From: Candidatus Saccharimonadota bacterium
Lineage (GTDB): Bacteria > Patescibacteriota > Saccharimonadia > Saccharimonadales > Saccharimonadaceae
Direction: 5' to 3'
Length of the DNA: 64,000 nt
NCBI GenBank assembly: GCA_905365145.1
Contig: CAJPIO010000001.1
Span: forward strand, 186,001 to 250,000
Part shown: positions 43,003 to 52,858 of the stretch, in pieces
Position numbering within the stretch: position 1 is the first letter of the stretch
How the letters are laid out: each line of letters begins with the position of its first letter
The notes under the pieces: model-generated
Seen by the model: only the letters and a program-made list of their open reading frames with translations
What the model was told of the DNA's origin: nothing
Database searches by the model: none
Position numbers and translations under genes: made by a program

Positions 43003-44445
43003 ATGAAGACGACTGTGAAGAAATTATCGGCAACGCGCGTCATAGTGACGGTAGCGGCAGGCCAGCCGGAGCTCGAGACAGCAGAACAAGTTGCGCTCAA
43101 GCGAATGGCTAAAAAAATCAAAGTTAACGGCTTTCGCCAGGGCCACGTGCCGATCGCGGTAGTCAAAAAGCACGCCGACCCGCACACGCTTAGCCAAGAG
43201 ACATTAGAGGCAGCAATTAATCGCGCTGTCGCCGAGGCATTCCTGAGCAACAAACTGCAAGTACTTGATCGCCCAGAAGTCGAGCTGAAGAAGTTCGTAC
43301 CTGGCGAGACGCTGGAATTTACGGCCGAGGCTGATATCATGCCAGAGGTTAAGCTTGGCGATTACAAGAAACTCAAAGCAACCAAAAAGGCAATCAAAGT
43401 TGACAAAAAAGACGTCGAAGAAGTAATTGAACGCATTCGTAAAGGTTTGGCTGAAAAGACTGAGACCACCGAAGGAGCGCGAGACGGCGACGAGGTGATT
43501 ATTGATTTCGTCGGTAAGCGCGGCGGCGAAGCTTTCCAGGGCGGCACTGGCAAAGATTATCCGCTGACCATCGGTAGCGGCACTTTTATCCCGGGTTTTG
43601 AAGAAGCGCTAGTTGGCCTCAAAGCGGGCGATAAAAAGGACGTCGCCCTGCAATTCCCGAAAGATTATCATGCTAAAGACCTGGCGGGCGCCGACGTAGT
43701 GTTTGAAACAACTGTCAAGAAGGTTAATAAGGTGGAGCTGCCCGAGCTGAATGATGAGTTTGCTGCCAAGGCTGGCCCTTATACCTCGATGGACGATTTG
43801 CGCCAGGATATCGAAGCCGAAATCACTGCGCAGCAAGAGCGCCAGTCGCTAGACGAATTAAAAGACGATTTGGTTAAGCAATTAGTGGCAGCCAGCGATG
43901 TGGCTGTACCAGATGTACTGCGCCAAGACCAGATCCGCTCGTTAGAGCAAGATTTGGTGCAAAATTTGCGGTACCGCGGCATGACACTGGATCAATACTA
44001 CGAATCGCGCGGGTTCGCTAACCGCGACGCTTGGGTCGAAGCAGAAGCTAACGATACAGCCGAAGCGCGTATCAAAGCTGGCCTGGTACTAGCCGAACTG
44101 AGCAAAGAACTAGCAATTGAAGCGACTGCCGACGAGCTGGCGGCGCACATTGACGCTTACAAGCAGCAATATGCCAACAACGCCGAAATGGCCAAGCGCT
44201 TTGACCAGCCAGAAGCTCAGCGCGAAATCGCCAACCGTTTGATCACCGAAAAGACCGTTGATAAATTGGTTGAGCTAAACACTCCAGATGTTAAGAAAGC
44301 AAAAATTGCGAAAGCCGACAAAAGCAAGGCGGATAAAACCGCTAAGGCTGGCAAAAATAACAAAGACGGCAAACCAGCCGCCAAGAAACCAGCTGGCAAG
44401 AAATCTAGCGCCAAAGCAAAGAAATCAGAAGCGGCAAGCAAGTAG
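43003..44445 (+). CDS. tig: Trigger factor
   Basis: A 480-residue ribosome-bound chaperone and prolyl isomerase. N-terminal ribosome-binding domain with FRQGHVPI (the GFRxGxxP signature), FKBP domain (about 155-240, GDEVIIDFVGKRGGEAFQGG), then the helical C-terminal arms. The last 50 residues are a Lys/Ala-rich tail not seen in E. coli. TATAAT lies 8 nt before the ATG. clpP follows after two terminators, keeping the common tig-clpP order with separate control. Confidence 0.95.
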   Translation: MKTTVKKLSATRVIVTVAAGQPELETAEQVALKRMAKKIKVNGFRQGHVPIAVVKKHADPHTLSQETLEAAINRAVAEAFLSNKLQVLDRPEVELKKFVPGETLEFTAEADIMPEVKLGDYKKLKATKKAIKVDKKDVEEVIERIRKGLAEKTETTEGARDGDEVIIDFVGKRGGEAFQGGTGKDYPLTIGSGTFIPGFEEALVGLKAGDKKDVALQFPKDYHAKDLAGADVVFETTVKKVNKVELPELNDEFAAKAGPYTSMDDLRQDIEAEITAQQERQSLDELKDDLVKQLVAASDVAVPDVLRQDQIRSLEQDLVQNLRYRGMTLDQYYESRGFANRDAWVEAEANDTAEARIKAGLVLAELSKELAIEATADELAAHIDAYKQQYANNAEMAKRFDQPEAQREIANRLITEKTVDKLVELNTPDVKKAKIAKADKSKADKTAKAGKNNKDGKPAAKKPAGKKSSAKAKKSEAASK

Positions 44446-44461
44446 TAGATAGCCTGCCAAA

Positions 44462-44497
44462 AAAATACCTCGCTAGTGTAAGCGGGGTATTTTGAAT
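44462..44497 (+). terminator. tig terminator
   Basis: AAAATACCTCGCT/AGCGGGGTATTTT (44462-44493) with a T-rich 3' side. Confidence 0.8.
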
Positions 44498-44524
44498 ATG
44501 ATATAAAATACTGCCGAAAAAACG

Positions 44525-44561
44525 GGACTAGACAGCGCGGGATTGCGCCGTCCATCTTTTT
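44525..44561 (+). terminator. Second hairpin terminator after tig
   Basis: GGAC...GTCC with inner GCGC/GCGC (44525-44553) followed by ATCTTTTT. Confidence 0.65.
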
Positions 44562-44594
44562 ATTATACTACATTTCGCGTTAGATAGCAAATTA

Positions 44595-44621
44595 TTAGCA
44601 CTCTGCCTTGACGAGTGCTAA
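44595..44621 (+). promoter_or_regulatory. CIRCE operator upstream of clpP
   Basis: TTAGCACTC-N9-GAGTGCTAA, perfect, with the same nine spacer bases as the clpC copy. Confidence 0.95.
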
Positions 44622-44636
44622 TTAGTACGCTACAAT
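44608..44636 (+). promoter_or_regulatory. clpP promoter
   Basis: TTGACG (44608-44613) within CIRCE, 17 bp, TACAAT (44631-44636). The start codon follows 6 nt later, so the message is leaderless. Confidence 0.9.
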
Positions 44637-44642
44637 TAGACT

Positions 44643-45242
44643 ATGAAACCATCGAATTACTTAGTGCCCAACGTGATCGTCCGTACGCGCGACGGCGAGC
44701 GCGGTTACGACATTTATTCGCGCCTATTAGAGGATCGCATCATTTTCTTGGGCGAGGAAGTCAACGAAGCTACAGCCAATGTCATCGTGGCTCAGCTGCT
44801 GCATTTAGCCAATGAAGATCCCGAAAAGGACATTCAGCTTTACATTAACAGCCCGGGTGGCGTAGTGTACGATGGCTTGGCAATTTATGATACTATGCAA
44901 TATATCAAGCCTGACGTCCAGACGATTGGCATCGGGCTGCAGGCCAGTATGGGCGCTTTCTTGCTCAGCAGCGGCGCCAAGGGCAAGCGCTATTTGCTGC
45001 CGAACGCCCGGGTGATGATTCACCAGCCGTCGAGCGGTACTCACGGCAAGGTGACCGACCAAGAAATCAGCCTGCGCGAGGCGATAGAGTTAAAAGAGCG
45101 GTTAGCAAAAATTATTGCTGGTAATACTGGCCAGAAACTTGACAAGGTCAAAGCTGACATGGAGCGCGACTATTGGATGAGCGCCGACGAAGCGCTGCAA
45201 TACGGCGTAGTCGACGAAGTAATCGGCCGCAAAAAGTCTTGA
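44643..45242 (+). CDS. clpP: ATP-dependent Clp protease proteolytic subunit
   Basis: A 199-residue serine protease forming the barrel that ClpC feeds. Oxyanion region YINSPGGVVYDGLAIYD, nucleophile Ser in GLQASMGAFLLSSGAKG, catalytic His in MIHQPSSGTHG, then the Asp in a later helix. Single gene under HrcA, matching clpC control. Confidence 0.97.
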   Translation: MKPSNYLVPNVIVRTRDGERGYDIYSRLLEDRIIFLGEEVNEATANVIVAQLLHLANEDPEKDIQLYINSPGGVVYDGLAIYDTMQYIKPDVQTIGIGLQASMGAFLLSSGAKGKRYLLPNARVMIHQPSSGTHGKVTDQEISLREAIELKERLAKIIAGNTGQKLDKVKADMERDYWMSADEALQYGVVDEVIGRKKS

Positions 45243-45261
45243 CTTAGCGGCTTCGCGTGAT

Positions 45262-45433
45262 TATAATTGGAGTTAATGAAGATTGTGTAATGTGGGTTGG
45301 TTGTGTACTGCGCCTGTGGCGCGGCGTTTTTGGTATGCGGTATCTACATTTAGTAAAGCTTCGGCGCCAATCGCAAGCGGGAATCATCACCCTAGTGCGG
45401 TTTCATCAAACTTAACCATCAAGCAGGAGTACT
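45262..45433 (+). promoter_or_regulatory. rpoB promoter and leader with attenuator-like hairpin
   Basis: TATAAT (45262-45267) then a leader of about 160 nt. GCGCC-TGT-GGCGC (45310-45322) is followed after four bases by TTTTT (45327-45331), a terminator-like arrangement inside the leader. AGGAG precedes the ATG. Confidence 0.6.
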
Positions 45434-48400
45434 ATGCCACAAGCAACAACGGCGCAGCACACCCCGGTCAAACGTGTCTTCTTCACCAATGATGACACAG
45501 CGGTCGAGGTGCCGAACCTCTTGGCTCATCAAAAGGAATCATGGAGAGATTTCGTCGAGACGGGCCTAAGCGAGATCTTCGCAGAACTCAACCCAATCGA
45601 GGATTACACCGGCCAAAAACTTGAATTACGATTCAAGGATTACAAATTTGAGGATCCAAAAAACGATGAGAAATTCGCCAAAGAGAATAATCTGACGTTT
45701 GAAGCGCCGCTGTCGGTAACTGTCGAACTGACCAACAAGGTGACTGGCGAGGTCAAAGAGCAAGAAATCTATCTGGGCGATTACCCATGGATGACTGACC
45801 GGGCAACGTTTATTATCAACGGCACCGAACGCGTAGTTGTTAGCCAGCTGATTCGTTCGGCGGGCGTCTTCTACACGGCTGAAAAAGGCGCTGGGCGCAG
45901 TCTATACAGCGCTAAGTTGATTCCAGGCCGCGGTGCTTGGTTGGAGTTCGAGACCAGCGCTAGCGGCGCTATCTACGTCAAGATCGATCGCCGCCGCAAA
46001 ATTGCCGTAACGACATTTCTGCGAGCACTCGGCTACAGTAAAGTATCTGAGATCAAAGAACTATTCGAAGACATTGATACTGGTGATGTCAAATATATCG
46101 ACGCTACGCTCGAGAAAGATCCGGCTCATGGCGTCAACGAGGCCTTGATTGAAGTCTACCGCCGCTTGCGCCCGGGCGACTTAGCGACGACCGATAACGC
46201 ACGCCAGATGATTGAACGGATGTTCTTTGATTTCAAACGCTTTGACTACAGTCGTGTCGGCCGTTACAAGATGAACAAGCGTTTGGGGCTAGATGTGCCA
46301 AATATTGCTGAGAATCGTACTTTGCAAAAGAGCGACTTGGTGGCTATTATCCGCGAATTGATCCGCATGAATAACACCCAAGAGCCAGGCGATGATATCG
46401 ACGCGCTCGACAATCGGCGCATTAAGCTGGTAGGCGAACTAGTAGCGCGCCAGTTCCGCGTCGGTATGCTGCGCATGCAGCGCAACGCTATGGACCGCAT
46501 GTCAATGTCTGATCTCGAAAATGTCACGCCAAGCCAGTTGATAAACGCCCGCCCGGTCGTGGCAGCGGTACGCGAATTCTTTGCTTCTAGCCAGCTCAGC
46601 CAGCTGCTTGATGAAGTCAACCCGATTTCAGAGCTTAGCCACAAGCGCCGATTGAGCTCGATGGGGCCAGGCGGCTTGAGCCGCGAGCGTGCCGGCTTCG
46701 AGGTGCGCGATGCTCACCCGACACATTACGGACGAATCTGCTCGGTCGAGACGCCAGAGGGTGCTAATATCGGTTTAGTGTTGAACCTGGCGACTTATGC
46801 GCGGATTAACGAATATGGCTTCATCGAGACACCATACCTCAAGGTTGTTGGCGGCCATGTTACCGACGAAGTTGTTTATCTCGATGCTTCTCAAGAAGTT
46901 AACGAAGTGATTGCCGATGCTGGCGTCAAGCTCGACGAGAATAACAACCTGAAAAGCCCGCGTGTTTCGGCCCGCAAGTTCTTGCAGCCGGCCCGCGTCG
47001 ATGCTTCGGAAGTGACGTTGATTGACGCTTCGCACAAGCAAATCCTCGGCTCGACTGCTAGCCTGGTGCCATTCATCGAGAAAAACCGCGTCGACCGCGC
47101 TTTGACTGGCTCGAACATGCAACGCCAGGCAGTGCCGCTATTGCAGCCGCAGTCGCCAACTGTCGGCACTGGCATCGAAGCTAATATTGCTCGTGATTCC
47201 AGCCAACTGGTTGTCGCTGAAGCTGATGGCGAAGTTATCCGTGCTGATGGCGATAGCATTGAAGTCAAGTACGCTGACGGCGTCAAAAAATACGATTTAA
47301 TTCATTTCACCAAGAGCAATGACGATCGCTGTATCAACCAGAAAGTTCGAGTTCAGCGCGGCGAGCAGGTCGCTAAGGGCGATATCTTGATCGAGGGCAT
47401 GTCAATCGCTGACGGCGAATTGGCGCTCGGCAAAGATTTACTGGTAGCCTTCATGCCGTGGGGCGGCTACAATATGGAGGACGCTATCGTTATCAGCCGC
47501 CGCTTGGTCGAAGACGACACACTGACCTCAGTTAATATCAAGGATTACTCAGTTGAAGTTCGCGAAACTAAGCTCGGCCCAGAGATTGTCACTCGCGATA
47601 TCCCGAATGTGTCGGAAGACAGTTTGCGTCACCTCGACGAAGACGGCATCGTACAGGTTGGTTCTGAAGTACGCGCCGGTGATGTCTTGGTTGGTAAGAT
47701 TACGCCAAAGGGCGAGCAAGAGCTGAGTTCTGAGGAGCGCTTACTACGGGCTATATTCGGCGAAAAAGCTAAGGACGTACGCGATACTTCGCAGCGCATG
47801 AATAATGCTGGCGGCGGCAAAGTTGTCGGCGTCAAGGTCTTCAGCCGCGAAAACGGCCACGAATTAAAGGCTGGCGTGCTAATGCAGATCCAGATTTACG
47901 TCGCGCAACTACGCAAAATCAGCGTCGGCGACAAGATGGCTGGCCGCCACGGCAACAAGGGCGTAGTAGCCCGCATTTTGCCAGTCGAGGATATGCCATA
48001 TTTAGCCGACGGTACGCCGGTAGATGTAGTACTTAACCCGCTAGGTGTGCCAAGCCGTATGAACTTAGGCCAGCTGTTCGAGACACACTTGGGCATGGCT
48101 GCCCGCGCTCTCGGCTACAAAGTCGCTACGCCGCCATTTAACGGTGTCAGCAACGAAACGATTGAAGAACAACTCGAGAAAGCCGGTTTCGCCAAAGATG
48201 GCAAGAGCCAACTCTTCGACGGCCGCAGCGGCGAAGCTTTTGAGGAGCGCACTACTGTCGGTGTGATGCACATGATTAAGCTGCACCACATGGTTAGCGA
48301 CAAGATTCACGCCCGCTCGACCGGCCCGTACACCATGGTCACTCAGCAGCCGCTCGGCGGTAAAGCGCAAAATGGCGGCCAGCGCTTCGGTGAGATGGAG

Positions 48401-48868
48401 GTTTGGGCGCTAGAAGCTTACGGTGCAGCGACTACTTTGCAGGAAATGCTGACTATCAAGTCCGACGACGTTTACGGCCGCGCTAAAGCTTACGAATCAA
48501 TTATCAAGCACGACGTCATCACCGGCCCGAAGCTGCCAGAAAGCTTTAATGTTTTGGTGAAAGAACTGCAAGGTTTGGGGCTGCGCGTCGATCTGGTTGA
48601 CGAACACACCAATAATATCGATGCCGAAAATCTCATCGCTACTAGCGGCCCAGCTGACAAAACTGTACCAGCGAACGATGGAGGCAATGCTAAAGATTCC
48701 GACGACGATGACGACGAAGAAACCTACCTTGACGAATCTGACGGCATCGGCAATATCGACGACGGCATGAGCGTGCGTGATATTGACGATGACGGCCAAA
48801 TCTCGGAAGAGGAAAACGATTACGATAATTACGACGATACAAACGATAATGAAGAGGAGGAGGCGTAA
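45434..48868 (+). CDS. rpoB: RNA polymerase beta subunit
   Basis: 1144 residues. SSMGPGGLSRERAGFEVRD and THYGRICSVETPEGANIGL mark the rifampicin-binding/fork region. GDKMAGRHGNKGVV and the C-terminal GGKAQNGGQRFGEMEVWALEAYGA are invariant elements. The C-terminus extends into a strongly acidic low-complexity tail of about 75 residues (DDDDDEETYLDE...). One base separates it from rpoC. The rplJL genes usually upstream are absent. Confidence 0.98.
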   Translation: MPQATTAQHTPVKRVFFTNDDTAVEVPNLLAHQKESWRDFVETGLSEIFAELNPIEDYTGQKLELRFKDYKFEDPKNDEKFAKENNLTFEAPLSVTVELTNKVTGEVKEQEIYLGDYPWMTDRATFIINGTERVVVSQLIRSAGVFYTAEKGAGRSLYSAKLIPGRGAWLEFETSASGAIYVKIDRRRKIAVTTFLRALGYSKVSEIKELFEDIDTGDVKYIDATLEKDPAHGVNEALIEVYRRLRPGDLATTDNARQMIERMFFDFKRFDYSRVGRYKMNKRLGLDVPNIAENRTLQKSDLVAIIRELIRMNNTQEPGDDIDALDNRRIKLVGELVARQFRVGMLRMQRNAMDRMSMSDLENVTPSQLINARPVVAAVREFFASSQLSQLLDEVNPISELSHKRRLSSMGPGGLSRERAGFEVRDAHPTHYGRICSVETPEGANIGLVLNLATYARINEYGFIETPYLKVVGGHVTDEVVYLDASQEVNEVIADAGVKLDENNNLKSPRVSARKFLQPARVDASEVTLIDASHKQILGSTASLVPFIEKNRVDRALTGSNMQRQAVPLLQPQSPTVGTGIEANIARDSSQLVVAEADGEVIRADGDSIEVKYADGVKKYDLIHFTKSNDDRCINQKVRVQRGEQVAKGDILIEGMSIADGELALGKDLLVAFMPWGGYNMEDAIVISRRLVEDDTLTSVNIKDYSVEVRETKLGPEIVTRDIPNVSEDSLRHLDEDGIVQVGSEVRAGDVLVGKITPKGEQELSSEERLLRAIFGEKAKDVRDTSQRMNNAGGGKVVGVKVFSRENGHELKAGVLMQIQIYVAQLRKISVGDKMAGRHGNKGVVARILPVEDMPYLADGTPVDVVLNPLGVPSRMNLGQLFETHLGMAARALGYKVATPPFNGVSNETIEEQLEKAGFAKDGKSQLFDGRSGEAFEERTTVGVMHMIKLHHMVSDKIHARSTGPYTMVTQQPLGGKAQNGGQRFGEMEVWALEAYGAATTLQEMLTIKSDDVYGRAKAYESIIKHDVITGPKLPESFNVLVKELQGLGLRVDLVDEHTNNIDAENLIATSGPADKTVPANDGGNAKDSDDDDDEETYLDESDGIGNIDDGMSVRDIDDDGQISEEENDYDNYDDTNDNEEEEA

Positions 48869-48869
48869 G

Positions 48870-51800
48870 ATGGCACGAGTAGTCTCGACATCTGGTATCG
48901 CAGATTTTGACGCAGTGCGCTTGGTGGTTGCCAGCCCGGAAGATATCCTAAAATGGAGCCACGGCGAAGTCACTAAGCCGGAAACGATTAACTATCGCAC
49001 TCAAAAGCCAGAGCGCGACGGCTTGTTCTGCGAGCGAATCTTTGGCCCGGTCAAGGACATCAATCCGCATGATTCCAAGCTCAAGGGTGTACGCTCGCGC
49101 GAAGCTGCCGTCGATAAAAACGGCGAGTTGGTCACCAAATCCATTGTTCGCCGCGAGCGCATGGGTCACATTCAACTGGCCGCACCGGTGGCGCATATCT
49201 GGTTTATGCGCGGCACGCCGAGCGCTATGAGCTTGCTGCTGGGCATCACGGTACGTAATCTCGAACGGATTGCTTACTTTGCTACGTACGTAATTCTGAA
49301 GGTTGACGAAGAGAAACGCGACCAATTGCTGGCCGACCTCGAAGCCGAGACCGAAGCTGCTCGCGCCGCTATCAAAATTCGTTACGAACGCGAAGCTGGC
49401 GCCGACGGCGCTGACGTCAAGGCCTTAGCCGAAGAACAGAGCAAAGAGCTCGAAGAGCTAGAAGACCAATTTACCACCAAGAAATCGCAACTGGAAAGCT
49501 TGCAAAAGCACGCGCTAATGAGCGAAACTGATTATCGCAACTTGCCAGAGGCCTACGAAGAATTAGTCGAAATAGCTATGGGCGGCACCGCGCTCAAGGC
49601 AATGCTCGACGAGATTGACCTTGATAAACTAATCACCGATTTGCAACAAGAATCCGAGGACGCCAGGGGCCAGCGCGAGAAAAAATTACTAAAAAGACTT
49701 AAGGTTCTAGAAGGTATGCAAGCAGCTGGCATCAAGCCGTCGAGCCTGTGCATGACGGTTCTACCGGTGATTCCACCAGACCTGCGGCCGATGGTGTCGC
49801 TGGCAGGCGGCCGTTTCGCGACGAGCGACTTAAACGATCTTTATCGCCGCGTCATTAACCGTAACAATCGCCTCAAGAAACTGATCGAATTGAATGCACC
49901 AGAAGTCATTCAGCGCAACGAAAAACGCATGCTGCAAGAAGCTGTCGATAGCTTGATCGACAATTCTTCAGCGCGCGGTGGCCGAGCTGTCAATGCCACT
50001 GGCAACCGCCGACGCTTGAAGAGTCTTAGCGACATGCTCAAAGGTAAACAAGGCCGCTTCCGTCAGAACCTGCTCGGTAAGCGCGTCGATTACTCTGGCC
50101 GTTCAGTGATTGTCGTTGGTCCAAAGCTTAAAATCAATCAGTGCGGCTTGCCAAAGCAAATGGCGATCGAGCTATTCAAGCCATTCGTCATCAGCTGGTT
50201 GATTGAGCATGATTACGCGCATAATATCCGCAGCGCTACTCGTCTGATCGAGTCGAGCGAAGCAGTGGTTTGGGACGCACTCGACGAGGTCATCAAGGGT
50301 AAGTACGTCTTGCTTAACCGCGCACCAAGCCTGCACCGTTTGAGTATCCAAGCTTTCCAGCCGAAATTAGTCGAGGGCAAGGCAATTCAGCTGCATCCGC
50401 TAGTTTGCGCCGGCTTCAATGCCGACTTTGACGGCGACCAGATGGCTGTCCACTTGCCGCTGTCCGACGACGCTCAGGCTGAAGCTCGCGAGCTGATGAG
50501 CGCTGTTAACAACTTGCTTAAGCCAGCCGATGGCAGTCCAGTGCTTAGTATCAGCCAGGACATCGTGCTCGGTAACTACTACCTGACCTACGAAAAGCCG
50601 AGCGTTCAGACAGAGCATCGCGCTGTCTTTGCTAATAGCCGCGACGCTGAGCTGGCTTACGACATGGGCCGGCTTCACTTGCAAAGCCCAATTCGGGTTC
50701 GCGCCAAGGGCGAGATTCACAACACCACGCTGGGCCGCGTCTTCTTCAACGAAATCTTGCCGGACGATTTTCCTTACAACAATAACGTCCAGACCAAGAA
50801 AGAGCTGAAGAAAGTTCTGGCGCAAATCTTTGACCGTTACGGCGCCGAAGAAACCGCCAAGACGGCTGACCGCATGAAGGGCTTGGCATTCCGCTTCGCC
50901 ACCGTGGCCGCAGTATCGACTGGTAAGGACGACTATGTCCACCTTGATCAAACCGAGGAGATAATCCAGGAAGGCGACAAGCATGCCGCGTTGATTGCCG
51001 ATCAATACGACCAGGGTTTGATCACCGACGACGAGCGTTACAATTTGACGGTAGCAGCTTGGCGCAAGGTTGACAATCAAGTTACTAAGTTACTCCAAGA
51101 CAACTTGCACCACATCGACACTAGTATTTCGATCATGGTTAACTCGGGTGCCCGCGGTGATATTAGTAACGTCAAGCTAGCTAGCGCCATGATTGGTATC
51201 CAGGTCGACGCCGCCAACCGCGAAATCGAGCTGCCAATTCGCTCGTACTACACCCGTGGTTTGTCGAGTTTGGAATCGTTCGTCGCTACCCGCGGTTCGC
51301 GTAAAGGTTTGATCGATACCGCGCTAAAGACGGCCGACTCAGGCTACCTAACGCGCCGCTTGGTCGACGTCTCGCAAGATGTCTTCACTGTCGAGGACGA
51401 AGAAGGCGACGACGAAGGCTACATGATCTACCGTTCAGAAACTGAAGAAACGATGATTAGCTTCGGTAATCGCTTGTACGGGCGCTATACGCGTGATGCT
51501 GTGCCAGGCTATATCGGCGCTAACGAGTTGATTACCCGCGAAATCGCCAACAAAATCGAAGCCGACACTAATATCAACGAGGTCAAGATTCAGTCGATTC
51601 TCTCGACCAACAATCTCGAGGGTATTCCACGCCGCAGCTACGGTATTGACATGGCAACCAACGAGCTAGTTGGCGCTGCTCAACCAGTTGGCGTTATCGC
51701 TGCTCAGTCGGTCGGCGAGCCAGGTACTCAGCTGACACTCCGTACCTTCCACAACTCTGGTGTGGCCGGTAGCGACATCACCCAGGGTCTGCCGCGCGTC

Positions 51801-52739
51801 GAGGAGCTCTTCGAAGCGCGCAATCCGAAGGGTCAAGCTTACATCACTGAGGTGGCTGGTACTGTCGATGTTTGGGAGGACGGCAAGAAGTACATCGTCC
51901 AGGTCGCGCCAGAGGCTGGCCGCGTTGAGCGCTTGCCGCTCGAAGGCCGCAAACCGCTATTGCAAGATGGCTCTAGCGTCAAGGCTGGCGATATCCTTGC
52001 CGAAGGTCTCGATAATAGTCGTTCGCTAGTGGCGCCATTCGACGGTGTTGTCGAAGCCGCCGAAGACACTATCGTCATTGCCGCTAACGCTGCCGCGCCA
52101 GTCCGCTATGAGATTCCAGGTACTGCGCAGCTAGTGGTATCAGCTAATGACCACGTTGAGGCAGGCGACCGCTTGACAATCGGCTCGCTCAACTTGCATG
52201 ACCTGATGCGTTTGAAGGGCACCGAGGCAACTCAGCGCTATATCATCAACGAAGTGTTGCGCATCTACGCCGCGCAAGGCCAAGACGTAGCTGACAAGCA
52301 CCTCGAGATCATCGTTCGCCAGATGTTTAGCCGCGTCCAGATCGAGGACCCAGGCGACAGCGACTTTGTTATGGGCGATATCGTTTCGAAAGCGCGCGTC
52401 GTTGCCGAGAATAAAGCATTGGTCGCTAACGGCAAAGAGCCAGCGCAATACGCGCAAATGCTCTTGGGTATCACCAAGGTGAGCATCTGGAGCGATTCGT
52501 GGCTGAGCGCCGCGTCCTTCCAGGATACTACCCGCGTGTTAATCAGTGCTGCCACTAGCGGCCGCGCCGACCACTTGCACGGCCTGAAGGAAAACGTCAT
52601 CATCGGCCGCAAGATTCCGGTGGGTACTGGCGTCCGTTCGCTCGACACTGGCGATGACGATTCGCCAGCCGACGAGTACGCTGAAAGCGTTGATGAGGAG
52701 GCCGACGACATCACGCCAGATGTCGATGCTGAGTCATAG
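48870..52739 (+). CDS. rpoC: RNA polymerase beta' subunit
   Basis: 1289 residues. The catalytic Mg site NADFDGDQMAVHLPL is at about residue 516; the clamp helices, bridge helix and trigger loop follow (AAQSVGEPGTQLTLRTFHNSG). A coiled-coil insertion at about 150-210 replaces part of the usual zinc-ribbon region; the N-terminal four-Cys zinc motif is not evident. ATG 48870 follows GAGGAGGAGGCGTAAG; longer in-frame starts lie inside rpoB. Acidic tail. Confidence 0.97.
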   Translation: MARVVSTSGIADFDAVRLVVASPEDILKWSHGEVTKPETINYRTQKPERDGLFCERIFGPVKDINPHDSKLKGVRSREAAVDKNGELVTKSIVRRERMGHIQLAAPVAHIWFMRGTPSAMSLLLGITVRNLERIAYFATYVILKVDEEKRDQLLADLEAETEAARAAIKIRYEREAGADGADVKALAEEQSKELEELEDQFTTKKSQLESLQKHALMSETDYRNLPEAYEELVEIAMGGTALKAMLDEIDLDKLITDLQQESEDARGQREKKLLKRLKVLEGMQAAGIKPSSLCMTVLPVIPPDLRPMVSLAGGRFATSDLNDLYRRVINRNNRLKKLIELNAPEVIQRNEKRMLQEAVDSLIDNSSARGGRAVNATGNRRRLKSLSDMLKGKQGRFRQNLLGKRVDYSGRSVIVVGPKLKINQCGLPKQMAIELFKPFVISWLIEHDYAHNIRSATRLIESSEAVVWDALDEVIKGKYVLLNRAPSLHRLSIQAFQPKLVEGKAIQLHPLVCAGFNADFDGDQMAVHLPLSDDAQAEARELMSAVNNLLKPADGSPVLSISQDIVLGNYYLTYEKPSVQTEHRAVFANSRDAELAYDMGRLHLQSPIRVRAKGEIHNTTLGRVFFNEILPDDFPYNNNVQTKKELKKVLAQIFDRYGAEETAKTADRMKGLAFRFATVAAVSTGKDDYVHLDQTEEIIQEGDKHAALIADQYDQGLITDDERYNLTVAAWRKVDNQVTKLLQDNLHHIDTSISIMVNSGARGDISNVKLASAMIGIQVDAANREIELPIRSYYTRGLSSLESFVATRGSRKGLIDTALKTADSGYLTRRLVDVSQDVFTVEDEEGDDEGYMIYRSETEETMISFGNRLYGRYTRDAVPGYIGANELITREIANKIEADTNINEVKIQSILSTNNLEGIPRRSYGIDMATNELVGAAQPVGVIAAQSVGEPGTQLTLRTFHNSGVAGSDITQGLPRVEELFEARNPKGQAYITEVAGTVDVWEDGKKYIVQVAPEAGRVERLPLEGRKPLLQDGSSVKAGDILAEGLDNSRSLVAPFDGVVEAAEDTIVIAANAAAPVRYEIPGTAQLVVSANDHVEAGDRLTIGSLNLHDLMRLKGTEATQRYIINEVLRIYAAQGQDVADKHLEIIVRQMFSRVQIEDPGDSDFVMGDIVSKARVVAENKALVANGKEPAQYAQMLLGITKVSIWSDSWLSAASFQDTTRVLISAATSGRADHLHGLKENVIIGRKIPVGTGVRSLDTGDDDSPADEYAESVDEEADDITPDVDAES

Positions 52740-52760
52740 GCAAAAACGCCTAAGTTAAAA

Positions 52761-52797
52761 TAATTACCGCTCATATAGACGAGCGGTAATTATTTTT
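52761..52797 (+). terminator. rpoBC terminator
   Basis: AATTACCGCTC/GAGCGGTAATT (52762-52791) followed by ATTTTT. Confidence 0.88.
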
Positions 52798-52858
52798 GCA
52801 GCTAAATTTTTGGCACGCTGTATCTTTGCATATTCCAACAGCCAGAATAAGGCGAGAT

